Below are positions 1 through 8,047 of a stretch of 35,191 bases of DNA, one piece after another; within the stretch, counting starts at the first letter, position 1; each line of letters starts with the position of its first letter. The position numbers were made by a program, and so were the translations under genes. Source of the stretch: Butyricicoccus sp. (GTDB lineage: Bacteria > Bacillota > Clostridia > Oscillospirales > Butyricicoccaceae); the NCBI GenBank assembly GCA_020025755.1, contig JAHHRO010000023.1:1-35191 (forward strand). The letters are read 5' to 3'. The notes below the pieces were generated by a model. That model saw only the letters and a program-made list of their open reading frames with translations. It ran no database searches and was not told where the DNA came from.

Positions 1-1
1 A

Positions 2-52
2 TCCAGGGGGATTGGATCCCCCTGGAAAGGCTGTCGAAGTTTTTCGACAGCC
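2..52. repeat. Two adjacent perfect inverted repeats downstream of hydF
   Basis: Seen directly: arms 2-12 and 16-26 (11 bp, 3-nt loop), then arms 29-38 and 43-52 (10 bp, 4-nt loop). Neither is followed by a strong T run on the plus strand; on the minus strand the second is followed by TTTCC. They lie after the hydF stop and probably form RNA hairpins, either part of the termination zone or copies of an intergenic repeat family. Confidence 0.6.
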
Positions 53-55
53 TCA

Positions 56-83
56 GGCAGAAGGATTCCCTTCTGCCTTTTTT
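56..83 (+). terminator. Rho-independent terminator reading rightward
   Basis: GC-rich 9-bp stem (56-64 with 69-77, 4-nt loop) followed by six T residues at 78-83. The T tract faces the plus strand, so it should end a transcript entering from left of the window. The same stem may stop hydF transcription from the other side, although a U tract is missing in that direction. Confidence 0.7.
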
Positions 84-92
84 CATGCGATC

Positions 93-1295
93 CTAGGAGA
101 GCAGGGCCAGCACCTCCGGAAACACTTCCAGACTGCGCTTCAAGATGCCGTGCATCTGTGCAATTGCAATGCCATAATTGACGATCGGAACGCCTGCCAT
201 CTGCGCCGCCTCGATGCGGTGTTTCATTTCCTTTTCATTGAGCATGCAGCCGCCGCAATGCACGACCAGCGCATACTGCGTCAAATCCTTGGAAAATTCA
301 TTTCCGGAAGTGAACACATAGCGGGGTTGGATACCAGAAAACTGCTCGATCCATTTGGGCAGCTTGACTGTCCCAATATCGCCGCACTGCCGATGATGGG
401 TACATCCCTCCGAGATCAAAATACGATCCCCTGCCTTGAGTGCTGATAGCCGTGCTGCACCCTGTACAAGTGGGATCAGCTCCCCCTTATAGCGTGCAAA
501 CAAAATGGAAAAAGAGGTCAGTAAAATATCGTCTGGCACGTCCCTCGATACCCGTCCAAATGCCTGCGAATCGGTAATGACAAGCTTGGGTTTCTGCCCG
601 AGTGCCGCAAGCGTCTGCACGAGCTCGGTATCCCGACAGGAAACCACCGTACAACCTGCATCCAGAATATCACGAATGGTCTGTTGCTGCGGCAGGATCA
701 GTCTGCCCTTGGGCGCAGCTGCATCGATCGGGATCACCAGAACGACCACATCGCCAGCCTCGAGCAGATCTGCCACGATGCGTTTTTCCGTTCCGGTCTG
801 TGCAGACAAGGCACCCAGCATTTCTTTGAGCGTATGCACGCCTGCCCCTGTGATCGTGCTGATACAAACTTCATTTTTCTTGCAGCTCGGCGGTTCTTCC
901 AACAGATCCACCTTGTTCCATACCAGAATATGGGGCAGTTTCCGTGCTTCAAACTGGTCGATCAGTTCTGTATCCTGTTGGGACAAACCGCGCACAGCAT
1001 CGACTACCAGTACCGCAATATCGGTCTGCGCAAGGATCGCCTGTGTTTTTTTGATGCGCAATGCTCCCAGTGTGCCCTCGTCATCCAGTCCAGGGGTGTC
1101 GATGATGAGCACAGGCCCCAGCGGAAGCAGTTCCATTGCCTTCCTGACAGGATCAGTGGTCGTACCCTTTATATCAGACACTACCGCAAGATCCTGTCCC
1201 GTCACTGCATTGACCAGACTGGACTTGCCTGCATTACGCATTCCAAAAAAACCAATATGGATGCGTTCTGAGTTGGTCGTATCATTCAAACCCAT
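93..1295 (-). CDS. hydF: [FeFe]-hydrogenase H-cluster maturation GTPase HydF
   Basis: HydF is the scaffold on which the 2Fe subcluster of the [FeFe]-hydrogenase active site is assembled from HydE and HydG products before transfer to HydA. The 400-residue protein shows an N-terminal G domain: P-loop GMRNAGKS at 18-25, the GTTTDPV switch near 44-50, DTPG at 66-69 and NKVD near 127. The C-terminal third holds the cluster-binding pattern CTHHRQC followed about 50 residues later by HCGGC, as in the family. Length is normal. An AGGAG site sits 9 nt before the ATG. It is the last gene of the maturation operon, 29 bp after hydG. No hydrogenase structural gene is present in the window. Confidence 0.95.
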   Translation of the reverse strand: MGLNDTTNSERIHIGFFGMRNAGKSSLVNAVTGQDLAVVSDIKGTTTDPVRKAMELLPLGPVLIIDTPGLDDEGTLGALRIKKTQAILAQTDIAVLVVDAVRGLSQQDTELIDQFEARKLPHILVWNKVDLLEEPPSCKKNEVCISTITGAGVHTLKEMLGALSAQTGTEKRIVADLLEAGDVVVLVIPIDAAAPKGRLILPQQQTIRDILDAGCTVVSCRDTELVQTLAALGQKPKLVITDSQAFGRVSRDVPDDILLTSFSILFARYKGELIPLVQGAARLSALKAGDRILISEGCTHHRQCGDIGTVKLPKWIEQFSGIQPRYVFTSGNEFSKDLTQYALVVHCGGCMLNEKEMKHRIEAAQMAGVPIVNYGIAIAQMHGILKRSLEVFPEVLALLS

Positions 1296-1324
1296 AAGAT
1301 CGTTCTCCTCGCATGAAATGACAT

Positions 1325-2773
1325 TTAGAAATTGAAGTCCCGTCGATTGGCATTTTTGATATCCTCGATATTCTGTACCGCGCGTGTATGCACCCTCTCA
1401 TTGGGGATCTTTTGAAGCTCCCGCTCGATCACTTCATAGCCCAATTTTTTGGTTTCCGCAGAGGCATAGTCCTCCAGATATTCAGAAAGCGTCATCAGCG
1501 CATTGGGGTGACAGCAATTCAAAATTTGACCGGACTTGCACAGGCTCATAAAGCGGTCGCCTGTGCGCCCCATTCGATAGCACGCCGTACAAAACGATGG
1601 GATGTGATTGTTTTCCATCAGCCAATGCACGACCTCATCCAAGGTGCGCTGATCGGATACATCGAACTGCTCGGAATCATGGGGACGATCTTGCTCCGTA
1701 TAACCGCCTACTGACGTTCTTGAAGCCCCGCTTGCCTGTGAAATACCAAGGTTCAGCAGGCGAGTGCGTACCTCCTCCGACTCTCTGGTCGAAATAATCA
1801 TGCCGGTATATGGCACAGCAAGGCGGATGCAGGCAACGATCTTTGCAAAGGTATCATCATCAATGCCATTGTCAAAGCTGTCCGGATCAATATCATTTGC
1901 GCGTTTGAGGCGTGGGACACTGATCGTATGCGGTCCAACTCCATGCACAGCTTCCAAATGCTCCGCATGCATCAGCAAACCAGCAAATTCATATCGGTAG
2001 CGTTCCAGCCCAAACAAGACACCCAAACCAACATCATCAATGCCACCCTCCATCGCGCGATCCATCGCCTCCGTATGGTATGCATAATTGTGCTTGGGGC
2101 CAGTCGGGTGCAGCTGCTCATAGCTTTCCTTGTGATAGGTCTCTTGAAACAGGATATAAGTACCGATCCCCGCTTCCTTGAGTTTACGGTAATTTTCTAC
2201 CGTGGTTGCCGCAATGTTTACATTGACACGGCGAATGTCTCCATTCTTATGATGTACGCTGTAAATGGTCTTGATGCTTTCCAGCACATAGTCGATGGGA
2301 CAGTTTACCGGATCTTCTCCCGTTTCGATCGCAAGCCGCTTATGCCCCATATCCTGAAGCGCGATCACTTCCGCGCGGATCTCCTCCTGTGTCAGCTTCT
2401 TTCGGGCAATTTCCTTATTCTTGAGATGGAACGGACAGTATACACAGCCATTGACGCAATAATTGGAGAGATACAACGGCGCAAAGATCACGATGCGATT
2501 GCCATAGAACGCCAGCTTGATCTCCTCCGCGATCTTGTACATCTCCTGAATTTTTTCCGGATCTTCGCAGGCAAGCAGGACAGATGCCTCTCTATGACTG
2601 AGTCCTGCGCAGGTATACCCTGTTTTGGTTTTCTTCGGGCGTGCCTTGTCCAGAATCTCATCAATGAGCACCGTATTGTTTTTATTCTCCTCTGCATACG
2701 CCAAGGTTTCCAAAATTTCTGCATCGCTGATAAACTCCTCCGCTTTCAGCGACTTCGGATCATAGCTTCCCAT
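1325..2773 (-). CDS. hydG: Radical SAM tyrosine lyase HydG (hydrogenase maturation)
   Basis: HydG cleaves tyrosine to p-cresol and dehydroglycine and supplies the CO and cyanide ligands as an Fe(CO)2(CN) synthon for the H-cluster. The 482-residue protein has the radical-SAM CX3CX2C motif at C106, C110 and C113. Near the C-terminus (about 395-425) is a second cysteine set, CTACYRMG followed by NCCHPNA, which in HydG binds the auxiliary cluster that builds the product. The C-terminal set separates it from ThiH. An AGGAG site lies 10 nt before the ATG, and only 16 bp separate it from the hydE stop, consistent with one operon. Confidence 0.95.
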   Translation of the reverse strand: MGSYDPKSLKAEEFISDAEILETLAYAEENKNNTVLIDEILDKARPKKTKTGYTCAGLSHREASVLLACEDPEKIQEMYKIAEEIKLAFYGNRIVIFAPLYLSNYCVNGCVYCPFHLKNKEIARKKLTQEEIRAEVIALQDMGHKRLAIETGEDPVNCPIDYVLESIKTIYSVHHKNGDIRRVNVNIAATTVENYRKLKEAGIGTYILFQETYHKESYEQLHPTGPKHNYAYHTEAMDRAMEGGIDDVGLGVLFGLERYRYEFAGLLMHAEHLEAVHGVGPHTISVPRLKRANDIDPDSFDNGIDDDTFAKIVACIRLAVPYTGMIISTRESEEVRTRLLNLGISQASGASRTSVGGYTEQDRPHDSEQFDVSDQRTLDEVVHWLMENNHIPSFCTACYRMGRTGDRFMSLCKSGQILNCCHPNALMTLSEYLEDYASAETKKLGYEVIERELQKIPNERVHTRAVQNIEDIKNANRRDFNF

Positions 2774-2789
2774 ATCTCAAATTCTCCTT

Positions 2790-3839
2790 TTATTGCTTGC
2801 TGTCTCCACGGTCTATAACGATCTCGTATCCGATCCCTGCCATGCGCTCTCTCAGGTCTCTGAGATTTTGTGCCGCCTCCGGCCCACTCGACAGCTTATT
2901 GTTATACAGCATATATTTATCTCGCACTGCAACGGGCGATAAATTTGGCATGATGACATTCGCGCCGCTCAGGATACCGCGCTCACGTCCTCCCTCCGAG
3001 ACCGAACCAAGTGCAGTGGTAGCAGGCAGAAGCAGCCGCGGATGAATGAGGCGCACCACAGACAGCAAAAAGCAGGTCAGATCTGCGCTTCCTGCCGGTT
3101 CTGCGCGGAACGGGGTATCCTTATGCGGAATAAACGGGCCAATGCCGCACATATCCGGACGAAATGTCTCAATGAATTTGAGATCCTTTGCAATATGTGC
3201 CGTTGTCTGATGGGGTGAGCCCACCATAAAGCCGCATCCCACCTGATACCCAAGTGCCTTGAGGTCAGAGAGACAGTCCATGCGGTATGCAAGCGACATC
3301 TTCTCGGGATGCAGCTTGCCATAATGTACCGGATCAGCAGTTTCATGCCGCAGCAAATAGCGATCCGCACCAGCCTGCCGCAGCCTTGCAAAGCTGTCCT
3401 TGCCGCGCTCCCCCAGCGATAGGGTCACAGCGCAGTCTGGATACCGTACTTTGATGGTTTGGATCAGCTCGCACAGGATATCATCTGTAAACCAGCCATC
3501 CTCGCCGCCTTGCATGACAAAGGTGCGAAATCCCAGCGTGTACCCTTCGTCCACGCAGGATAAGATCTGCGCCGGTGACAGCCGATACCGCGCACAAGCG
3601 GAATTGCTGCGGCGAATCCCACAATACAGGCAATCATTTTTACAAATATTGCTGATTTCGATAAGCCCTCGGATAAATACAGTCTTGCCATATACCGCAT
3701 CCGCCGCTTGTCTGGCAAGTTCTGCCAAAAGTGCCTTGGATTCTCCATCGTGTGCTTCAATGAGGTGTCTATATTCTGCTTCTGTCAGGCTGTGCTGCTC
3801 TGCCAGTTTGTAGATCAACGTTTTGGTCTTATGCATCAT
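2790..3839 (-). CDS. hydE: Radical SAM maturase HydE
   Basis: HydE is the radical SAM enzyme that processes the HydG-derived iron synthon on the way to the azadithiolate-bridged 2Fe subcluster. The 349-residue protein carries CX3CX2C at C66, C70 and C73 within ICKNDCLYCGIR, and a BioB/PylB-like barrel. The assignment rests on the fold, the length and the hydF-hydG-TM1266 context. Its start overlaps the end of the upstream regulator by 11 bp and has no clear Shine-Dalgarno of its own, so translational coupling is likely. ATG codons 1 and 2 are adjacent and either could be used. Confidence 0.93.
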   Translation of the reverse strand: MMHKTKTLIYKLAEQHSLTEAEYRHLIEAHDGESKALLAELARQAADAVYGKTVFIRGLIEISNICKNDCLYCGIRRSNSACARYRLSPAQILSCVDEGYTLGFRTFVMQGGEDGWFTDDILCELIQTIKVRYPDCAVTLSLGERGKDSFARLRQAGADRYLLRHETADPVHYGKLHPEKMSLAYRMDCLSDLKALGYQVGCGFMVGSPHQTTAHIAKDLKFIETFRPDMCGIGPFIPHKDTPFRAEPAGSADLTCFLLSVVRLIHPRLLLPATTALGSVSEGGRERGILSGANVIMPNLSPVAVRDKYMLYNNKLSSGPEAAQNLRDLRERMAGIGYEIVIDRGDSKQ

Positions 3840-4095
3840 AGTTCATTACATTGGACAGTGCGGTCTTTACACTGATACCTGACAGCTTTCCAATTTTTCC
3901 GGCAAGGGTGGAAATCGTATCCTGCGGCGCGTCCAGTGCCACGCTGATGATATTCACCTTGCGTACCTTGGCGCGATAGGGAATCCCCATGCGCCCAATG
4001 ATATATTCACTGTAATCATGGAGCAGACCATTGAGGGTTTCCACCTGCTCAGGGTTTTCCACGATGATGCTCATAACTGCGATCCTTGTTTCCAT
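3829..4095 (-). CDS. TM1266-like iron-only hydrogenase system regulator
   Basis: An 88-residue protein of the ACT/NikR-C-terminal-like family usually annotated as iron-only hydrogenase system regulator (TM1266 type). It starts METRIAVMSIIVEN and ends with the helix-strand pattern of a ferredoxin-like fold; no DNA-binding domain is visible, so the regulatory role is known only by family name and context. It is the first gene of the hyd operon, immediately after a leader terminator. An AGGAG site lies 6 nt before the ATG. Ligand and target are unknown. Confidence 0.85.
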   Translation of the reverse strand: METRIAVMSIIVENPEQVETLNGLLHDYSEYIIGRMGIPYRAKVRKVNIISVALDAPQDTISTLAGKIGKLSGISVKTALSNVMNYDA

Positions 4096-4104
4096 TTCTA
4101 TCTC

Positions 4105-4230
4105 CTAAACATAAAAAAATGCCGCTCCCTGATTTCAGGTGCGGCAAAATACACCCACAAGCTGTGGGTGGGTTTTGATTTTTATGCAGCACCTTTCACG
4201 CAGAACCTGTCTTTGTGTCAGGAAAGATCG
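4105..4230 (-). promoter_or_regulatory. Structured 5' leader with terminator/antiterminator choice (riboswitch-like)
   Basis: On the minus strand, transcription from the promoter at 4236-4264 would give a leader with a short stem (4206-4209 with 4219-4222), a strong 8-bp hairpin (4152-4159 with 4163-4170) and an intrinsic terminator (4121-4145, seven T residues at 4113-4119) just before the ribosome binding site of the first hyd gene. The segment 4189-4194 is exactly complementary to 4137-4142 in the terminator's 5' arm, so an alternative fold would disrupt the terminator. I do not recognise it as a known riboswitch class. The pairings are seen; the switching is inferred. Confidence 0.55.
4113..4145 (-). 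terminator. Intrinsic terminator in the hyd leader
   Basis: Stem GCCGC/GCGGC extended by CCTGA/TCAGG around a 2-nt loop (4121-4145), followed on the minus strand by ATTTTTTT. It ends about 10 nt before the AGGAG of the first gene, so termination here would silence the whole hyd operon. Confidence 0.8.
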
Positions 4231-4235
4231 TTTTT

Positions 4236-4264
4236 ATTATAGCAAACATTGCTAAGAAGTGCAA
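4236..4264 (-). promoter_or_regulatory. Sigma-A promoter of the hyd operon
   Basis: On the minus strand: -35 TTGCAC (4259-4264), 17-bp spacer, -10 TATAAT (4236-4241). Near-consensus, about 140 bp upstream of the first coding start, with the structured leader between them. Confidence 0.8.
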
Positions 4265-4282
4265 TCACTCTGCTTATGGTTT

Positions 4283-5614
4283 TTAATCCAGCTTCCCCCA
4301 GCCTTCGTCCCTGAGGAAACGCCTATAGAACAGGAAGCCTACGCTGGAGGTCACGACCTCTGTCACAGGGAAAACCATCCAAAAATAATCGAGTCCAAAC
4401 CGAGAAAAAAGATAACCCAACGGCACGAACAAAACGACTGTGCGAATGACCGTCAGCAGCGAGCTCCGGATCGCATACCCCACTGCCTGAAAGAATACCG
4501 GAAAAATCAAAGAAGTCACGAGGGGGATAAAGCTCAGTCCGATCCAGCGGAATCCAACGGTTCCAATTTCGATCACCAATGGATCTTGCGAAAACGTTTG
4601 CAGCATCTGCACTGGCAGGAACTCAAAACACAGTGTGCCCAAAAACATCAGGGCACAGCCAAACCCTATGGCAGTAAATAAGGTCTGCTGACAACGTTCG
4701 ATCTTTGCCCCTGCATAGTTAAAGCTGACGATCGGCACAATACAGGTTTGCAGCGCACCCAACGGAATAAAGAAAAACGCCTGCCACTTATAATACAGCC
4801 CCAACGCAGTCACTGCCTGATCGGAAAACTCCGATAAAATCATGGTCAATCCCAAAATATAGAACGAATATGCGGTCTGCATCAGGATATTCGGGATACC
4901 CAGAAGATAAATGCGTTTGACCCCTTCTGGATACGCCTGAAGCTTTGGAGACTTTCGATAACCCTTTGGCAGAACAATCAACGCTGCAACAAATTGTCCC
5001 ACGACCGTCGCTACAGCCGCGCCTGCAATGCCCATTTTAGGTGCACCGCCCCAACCAAAAATCAAAATCGGGTCTAATGCAATATTGACGACCGCACCCA
5101 CGATCTGTGCGATCATCGGCGTTTTCATATCCCCATTGGCTTGCAGTACCTTTGTCCAGATACTCTCAACAAATAACCCCAAACCAAATACACAGACGAT
5201 CCTGCCATAAACGACCACATCCTGAATGATCGCCTCCGAACTTGTAGACATCCTTGCATAGGCAGGCATACAAAAATACGAGACGACCGCAAAGATGAGC
5301 CAAATCCCAACGCCCAATGTGGTTCCCATACCGCCGATCACATTTGCTTCGTCCTCCTCCTTGAGTCCCATGTGATACGCCATACAGGTATTGATGCCCA
5401 CACCGGTTCCGACTGCCAGCGCGATCATAAACAGCTGCATGGGATAAATGATGGACAGTGCCGTCAATCCACCCTCAGAATACTGTCCCACAAAATAGCT
5501 GTCCACGATATTGTAAAGTGCTTGAATGAGCTGCGCCAACATGACCGGCGGTGCCATCCGCATTAAGATCTTACTGACTTTTTCCGTCCCAAAATAACTG
5601 CTGTCCAGTTCCAT
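4283..5614 (-). CDS. MATE-family multidrug/sodium exporter
   Basis: An inner-membrane antiporter of the MATE family, which exports cationic drugs or metabolites using a Na+ or H+ gradient. About twelve hydrophobic segments are visible, and residues 1-60 carry the typical start (MAPPVMLAQLIQALYNIVD with VDSYFVG). I start at the ATG at 5614, giving 443 residues, because an AGGGGG site lies 10 nt upstream and the family begins here; an upstream in-frame ATG at 5770 would add 52 atypical residues that include the promoter. It has its own promoter and a short structured leader. Substrate cannot be told from sequence. Confidence 0.88.
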   Translation of the reverse strand: MELDSSYFGTEKVSKILMRMAPPVMLAQLIQALYNIVDSYFVGQYSEGGLTALSIIYPMQLFMIALAVGTGVGINTCMAYHMGLKEEDEANVIGGMGTTLGVGIWLIFAVVSYFCMPAYARMSTSSEAIIQDVVVYGRIVCVFGLGLFVESIWTKVLQANGDMKTPMIAQIVGAVVNIALDPILIFGWGGAPKMGIAGAAVATVVGQFVAALIVLPKGYRKSPKLQAYPEGVKRIYLLGIPNILMQTAYSFYILGLTMILSEFSDQAVTALGLYYKWQAFFFIPLGALQTCIVPIVSFNYAGAKIERCQQTLFTAIGFGCALMFLGTLCFEFLPVQMLQTFSQDPLVIEIGTVGFRWIGLSFIPLVTSLIFPVFFQAVGYAIRSSLLTVIRTVVLFVPLGYLFSRFGLDYFWMVFPVTEVVTSSVGFLFYRRFLRDEGWGKLD

Positions 5615-5690
5615 TTGTGCGATTCCCCCTCGTATACTCAAACCCCGACAAGGCGGCTGAAACTCTCTTTTCCAGCCGCTTCCTCTCAGC

Positions 5691-5719
5691 ATTGTATGCG
5701 TATCTATGCACGCTGTCAA
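5691..5719 (-). promoter_or_regulatory. Promoter of the MATE gene
   Basis: Minus strand: -35 TTGACA (5714-5719), 17-bp spacer, -10 TACAAT (5691-5696). The ~75-nt leader contains a GCGGCTG/CAGCCGC hairpin and a possible CCTTGT/ACGAGG pairing next to the ribosome binding site. Confidence 0.8.
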
Positions 5720-5799
5720 TATCTTTTCTAAAACTTTTTGCTTGTCTGGTAGATTCTCGATTTCATACAAAAATCAGGCGTATCGTCCCTGTCTGCTCA

Positions 5800-5839
5800 T
5801 ACAAAAAGCGTATGGGAATTTTGGGAACTCCCATACGCT
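5800..5839 (-). terminator. Terminator of the BlaI/M56 operon
   Basis: Perfect 11-bp inverted repeat AGCGTATGGGA (5807-5817) with TCCCATACGCT (5829-5839); on the minus strand it is followed by TTTTTG. It lies 36 bp after the M56 stop codon. Confidence 0.85.
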
Positions 5840-5874
5840 TTGACACAGCGTCCTATATGCTCGATCGCTGCCAA

Positions 5875-7557
5875 TCATTGATATTGCATCTCACGCACCT
5901 TTTGTTCACATTGTGCCCGCAGCCTTTCCTGATAGGTTCCTGCGAGTATCTTCTCTGCTTCCGCCGGTGGGAACTTTTCTCGAATATCACTTCCGAGAAA
6001 GCTTCCGTCCCGTGGCTGCCAGTACGATAGAAGCGAGTATCCACCAAACCGATTCATTGTAAAATCCAATATGATCGCGCCGCTGCTGCCTCCGGTCTGC
6101 TTGAGATCAGCTTCGTTATACTTTCCCTCATAAAACACCAGATACACGCGCGCCTCTCGGATCAAGCCATGCTCCCCTGTACGGCTTTTGCTTTCATTGG
6201 CTACTATGATATGGCTTTCTGCATGGAGCTTTCCTTCCATATGGGTATCATATCCCTTCGTATGCGCTAAAATTGCTTCCGAAATGGCTGCTTCCAACGC
6301 AGCATCCACAACCGGATTGTCCTGATGTGCCTTTACATATTCCGCGGCATCATAATACCGGATATCCACATACTGATCTACCCCATCATGGGATATCAGA
6401 TAAATATACATCGGCTTTTCGTCCAGACTACTGCCGCCCACCTGCACCTCAAATAGTGTATCAATCGGATACTGCCGCACATACATACCAGAACCGATAT
6501 CTGTAAAGGCATACCCTTTAAAATCCGACCATGTAAGCGCGTCCCCCTTTTGGGACAGCCGGACGACGTCCTCCCGTGTCAGCTGTACTTGTCTATGCAC
6601 CACTTCCTCCTGCTCCAGTGCCTGCACAGGATCTGTCAAAAAGCACAGAGCAACTACGCCACAGGCAATGACTGAGACAAGAACAATCCAAAATGCTGGT
6701 TTCCGGTAATGCAGGACGGCTTTTACGCGCGCTTTGACACCAATCTCACCAAATGCCAATGGGCAAGCCGCGATCCGTCTCTGATGGATGCTGCAAGACA
6801 GCAGTGCCTGTGAGTAATTTGCGCGCTGCTCGGTATCCCAGCCATAAATCACCTTTTCATCGCATGCCAACTCGATATCCCTGCACAGCAGGATATATGC
6901 AAGCCATACCAGCGGATGAAACCAGTAGACGGAAAGCACAACAAATGCCAGCAGCTTCCACCAGTGATCCCTGCGCGCGATGTGTGCGTGCTCATGGGCA
7001 ACCACATAATCCATCGTTTGGCTGTCCATGCCAAAGGGCAGATAAATCTTAGGATTTACGACTCCGAGCACAAAAGGCGATTGTACAAACTCACTTTGAA
7101 AAATATCGTCTTTCCATAAAACCGCCGTACAGACCTTATGATGCAGCATCCATACGCTGACCGCAGCATAGACAAACATCAAAACCACGCCAGCTGCCCA
7201 AACATACGCCAATATGGGAATCCAAATTTGCAGAGGATTTGCACTTGCTCCCACAGCAGGTGTGAAGGACTGCTCCAATGCGGCATTGACCACAGCATCT
7301 ACGGCTGGGATCTCACTCTGGATTATGGGCTGAGATGCCAGCATGATATCGGGTGGTACGACGGGATGGCTGGGCAGAACACTCCACGCACTTTGCAAAA
7401 AGGCTGGACAGAGCAGGCGCAACCCCACCACGCCCCAAAGCCAGCCATTGACCCACTTGGGTGCTTTTCTAAGGACGAACCGCAGCAGAATAACTGCCAA
7501 AATCATCCAGCCTGCATGGATGCTCCGATTGACGATCATTAAGAAAAAGTTATTCAT
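5875..7557 (-). CDS. BlaR1/MecR1-type M56 membrane metallopeptidase sensor
   Basis: A 560-residue membrane protein of peptidase family M56. Several hydrophobic helices lie in residues 1-215 and one near 290; the zinc motif HEHAH is at 188-192, followed by ELACDEKVI as the third-ligand region. In the family, a signal activates the peptidase, which inactivates the partner BlaI repressor. The extracellular C-terminal part (about 310-560) does not look like the penicillin-binding sensor of classical BlaR1; it is an unrecognised soluble region, so the inducer is unlikely to be assumed as a beta-lactam. I start at ATG 7557 (AGGGAGG 7 nt upstream), overlapping the repressor gene by 8 bp; an in-frame ATG at 7584 lacks support. 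Confidence 0.85.
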   Translation of the reverse strand: MNNFFLMIVNRSIHAGWMILAVILLRFVLRKAPKWVNGWLWGVVGLRLLCPAFLQSAWSVLPSHPVVPPDIMLASQPIIQSEIPAVDAVVNAALEQSFTPAVGASANPLQIWIPILAYVWAAGVVLMFVYAAVSVWMLHHKVCTAVLWKDDIFQSEFVQSPFVLGVVNPKIYLPFGMDSQTMDYVVAHEHAHIARRDHWWKLLAFVVLSVYWFHPLVWLAYILLCRDIELACDEKVIYGWDTEQRANYSQALLSCSIHQRRIAACPLAFGEIGVKARVKAVLHYRKPAFWIVLVSVIACGVVALCFLTDPVQALEQEEVVHRQVQLTREDVVRLSQKGDALTWSDFKGYAFTDIGSGMYVRQYPIDTLFEVQVGGSSLDEKPMYIYLISHDGVDQYVDIRYYDAAEYVKAHQDNPVVDAALEAAISEAILAHTKGYDTHMEGKLHAESHIIVANESKSRTGEHGLIREARVYLVFYEGKYNEADLKQTGGSSGAIILDFTMNRFGGYSLLSYWQPRDGSFLGSDIREKFPPAEAEKILAGTYQERLRAQCEQKVREMQYQ

Positions 7558-7924
7558 CCTGCTCCCTCCCTCTGTACTGATCAATCATTTGTTGTACTGC
7601 ATCAATTTCTTTTTTTGAAATTTTTTGGTGCTTGGTGAATGCTGCCACAAAAGCGGGCAAAGACCCTTCAAACTTTTTCTCTACCAGCTCGTCGATCTCT
7701 GCCGCCTGTACCGCATCCTTGCTGACAAGTGCTGTCACAACTGCATTTTCGTTTTTCAAAACGCCGCGCGCAGAAAGCCGCTTGATGACCGTATAGGTTG
7801 TCGAGCGTTTCCAGCCCAGCTGCTCCTTGCACAGCTGCACCAGTTCCCCACTCCCGATGGGTTCATGCTCCCATAAGATCAGGCAGAAACGGTATTCACT
7901 CTCAAAAATTTTGGGTGTCTCCAT
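7550..7924 (-). CDS. BlaI/MecI/CopY-family transcriptional repressor
   Basis: A 124-residue winged-helix repressor of the penicillinase-repressor family, predicted to dimerise on operators in its own promoter and to be removed by the downstream M56 peptidase. The N-terminal half has the family's W-x-HEPIGSGELV helix and the KRSTTYTVIKRL recognition-helix segment (about residues 38-50). The C-terminal half is the dimerisation helix set. GGAGGT precedes the ATG by 6 nt. Two TCTAA/TTAGA dyads overlap the promoter. No resistance gene is adjacent, so the regulon beyond the pair is unknown. Confidence 0.9.
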   Translation of the reverse strand: METPKIFESEYRFCLILWEHEPIGSGELVQLCKEQLGWKRSTTYTVIKRLSARGVLKNENAVVTALVSKDAVQAAEIDELVEKKFEGSLPAFVAAFTKHQKISKKEIDAVQQMIDQYRGREQDE

Positions 7925-7938
7925 GTGCTCACCTCCAG

Positions 7939-7990
7939 TCTAATCCGTTAGATCTATTTTTAGTCTAATGTATTAGACCATAGATGTCAA
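7939..7990 (-). promoter_or_regulatory. blaI-type promoter with two operator dyads
   Basis: Minus-strand promoter: -35 TTGACA (7985-7990), 17-bp spacer, -10 TAGACT (7962-7967). Operator 1 is the 16-bp dyad GTCTAAT-GT-ATTAGAC (7963-7978), covering the -10 and part of the spacer. Operator 2 is TCTAA-N4-TTAGA (7939-7952). Their centres are 25 bp apart. The layout fits autorepression by the BlaI-type protein. Confidence 0.75.
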
Positions 7991-8000
7991 TAGCCGATTT

Positions 8001-8039
8001 CAAAAAAATACCGCGCACAGACACATTTCTGTGCGCGGT
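8001..8039 (-). terminator. Terminator after the serpin relic
   Basis: 11-bp stem (8011-8021 with 8028-8038) followed on the minus strand by a run of T residues (complement of 8002-8009). It sits just past the serpin stop codon, showing that the 3' end of the original gene is intact. Confidence 0.85.
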
Positions 8040-8047
8040 GCTTTGCT

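Noticed and set aside
1928..2818. 296-codon plus-strand open frame opposite hydG
   Set aside because: It is antisense to hydG, with no start signals or family resemblance.
4105..4230. Known riboswitch classes for the hyd leader (SAM-I, TPP, THF, fluoride, preQ1, ZTP, guanidine)
   Set aside because: The conserved cores I remember for these classes are not present; only the terminator switch layout is supported.
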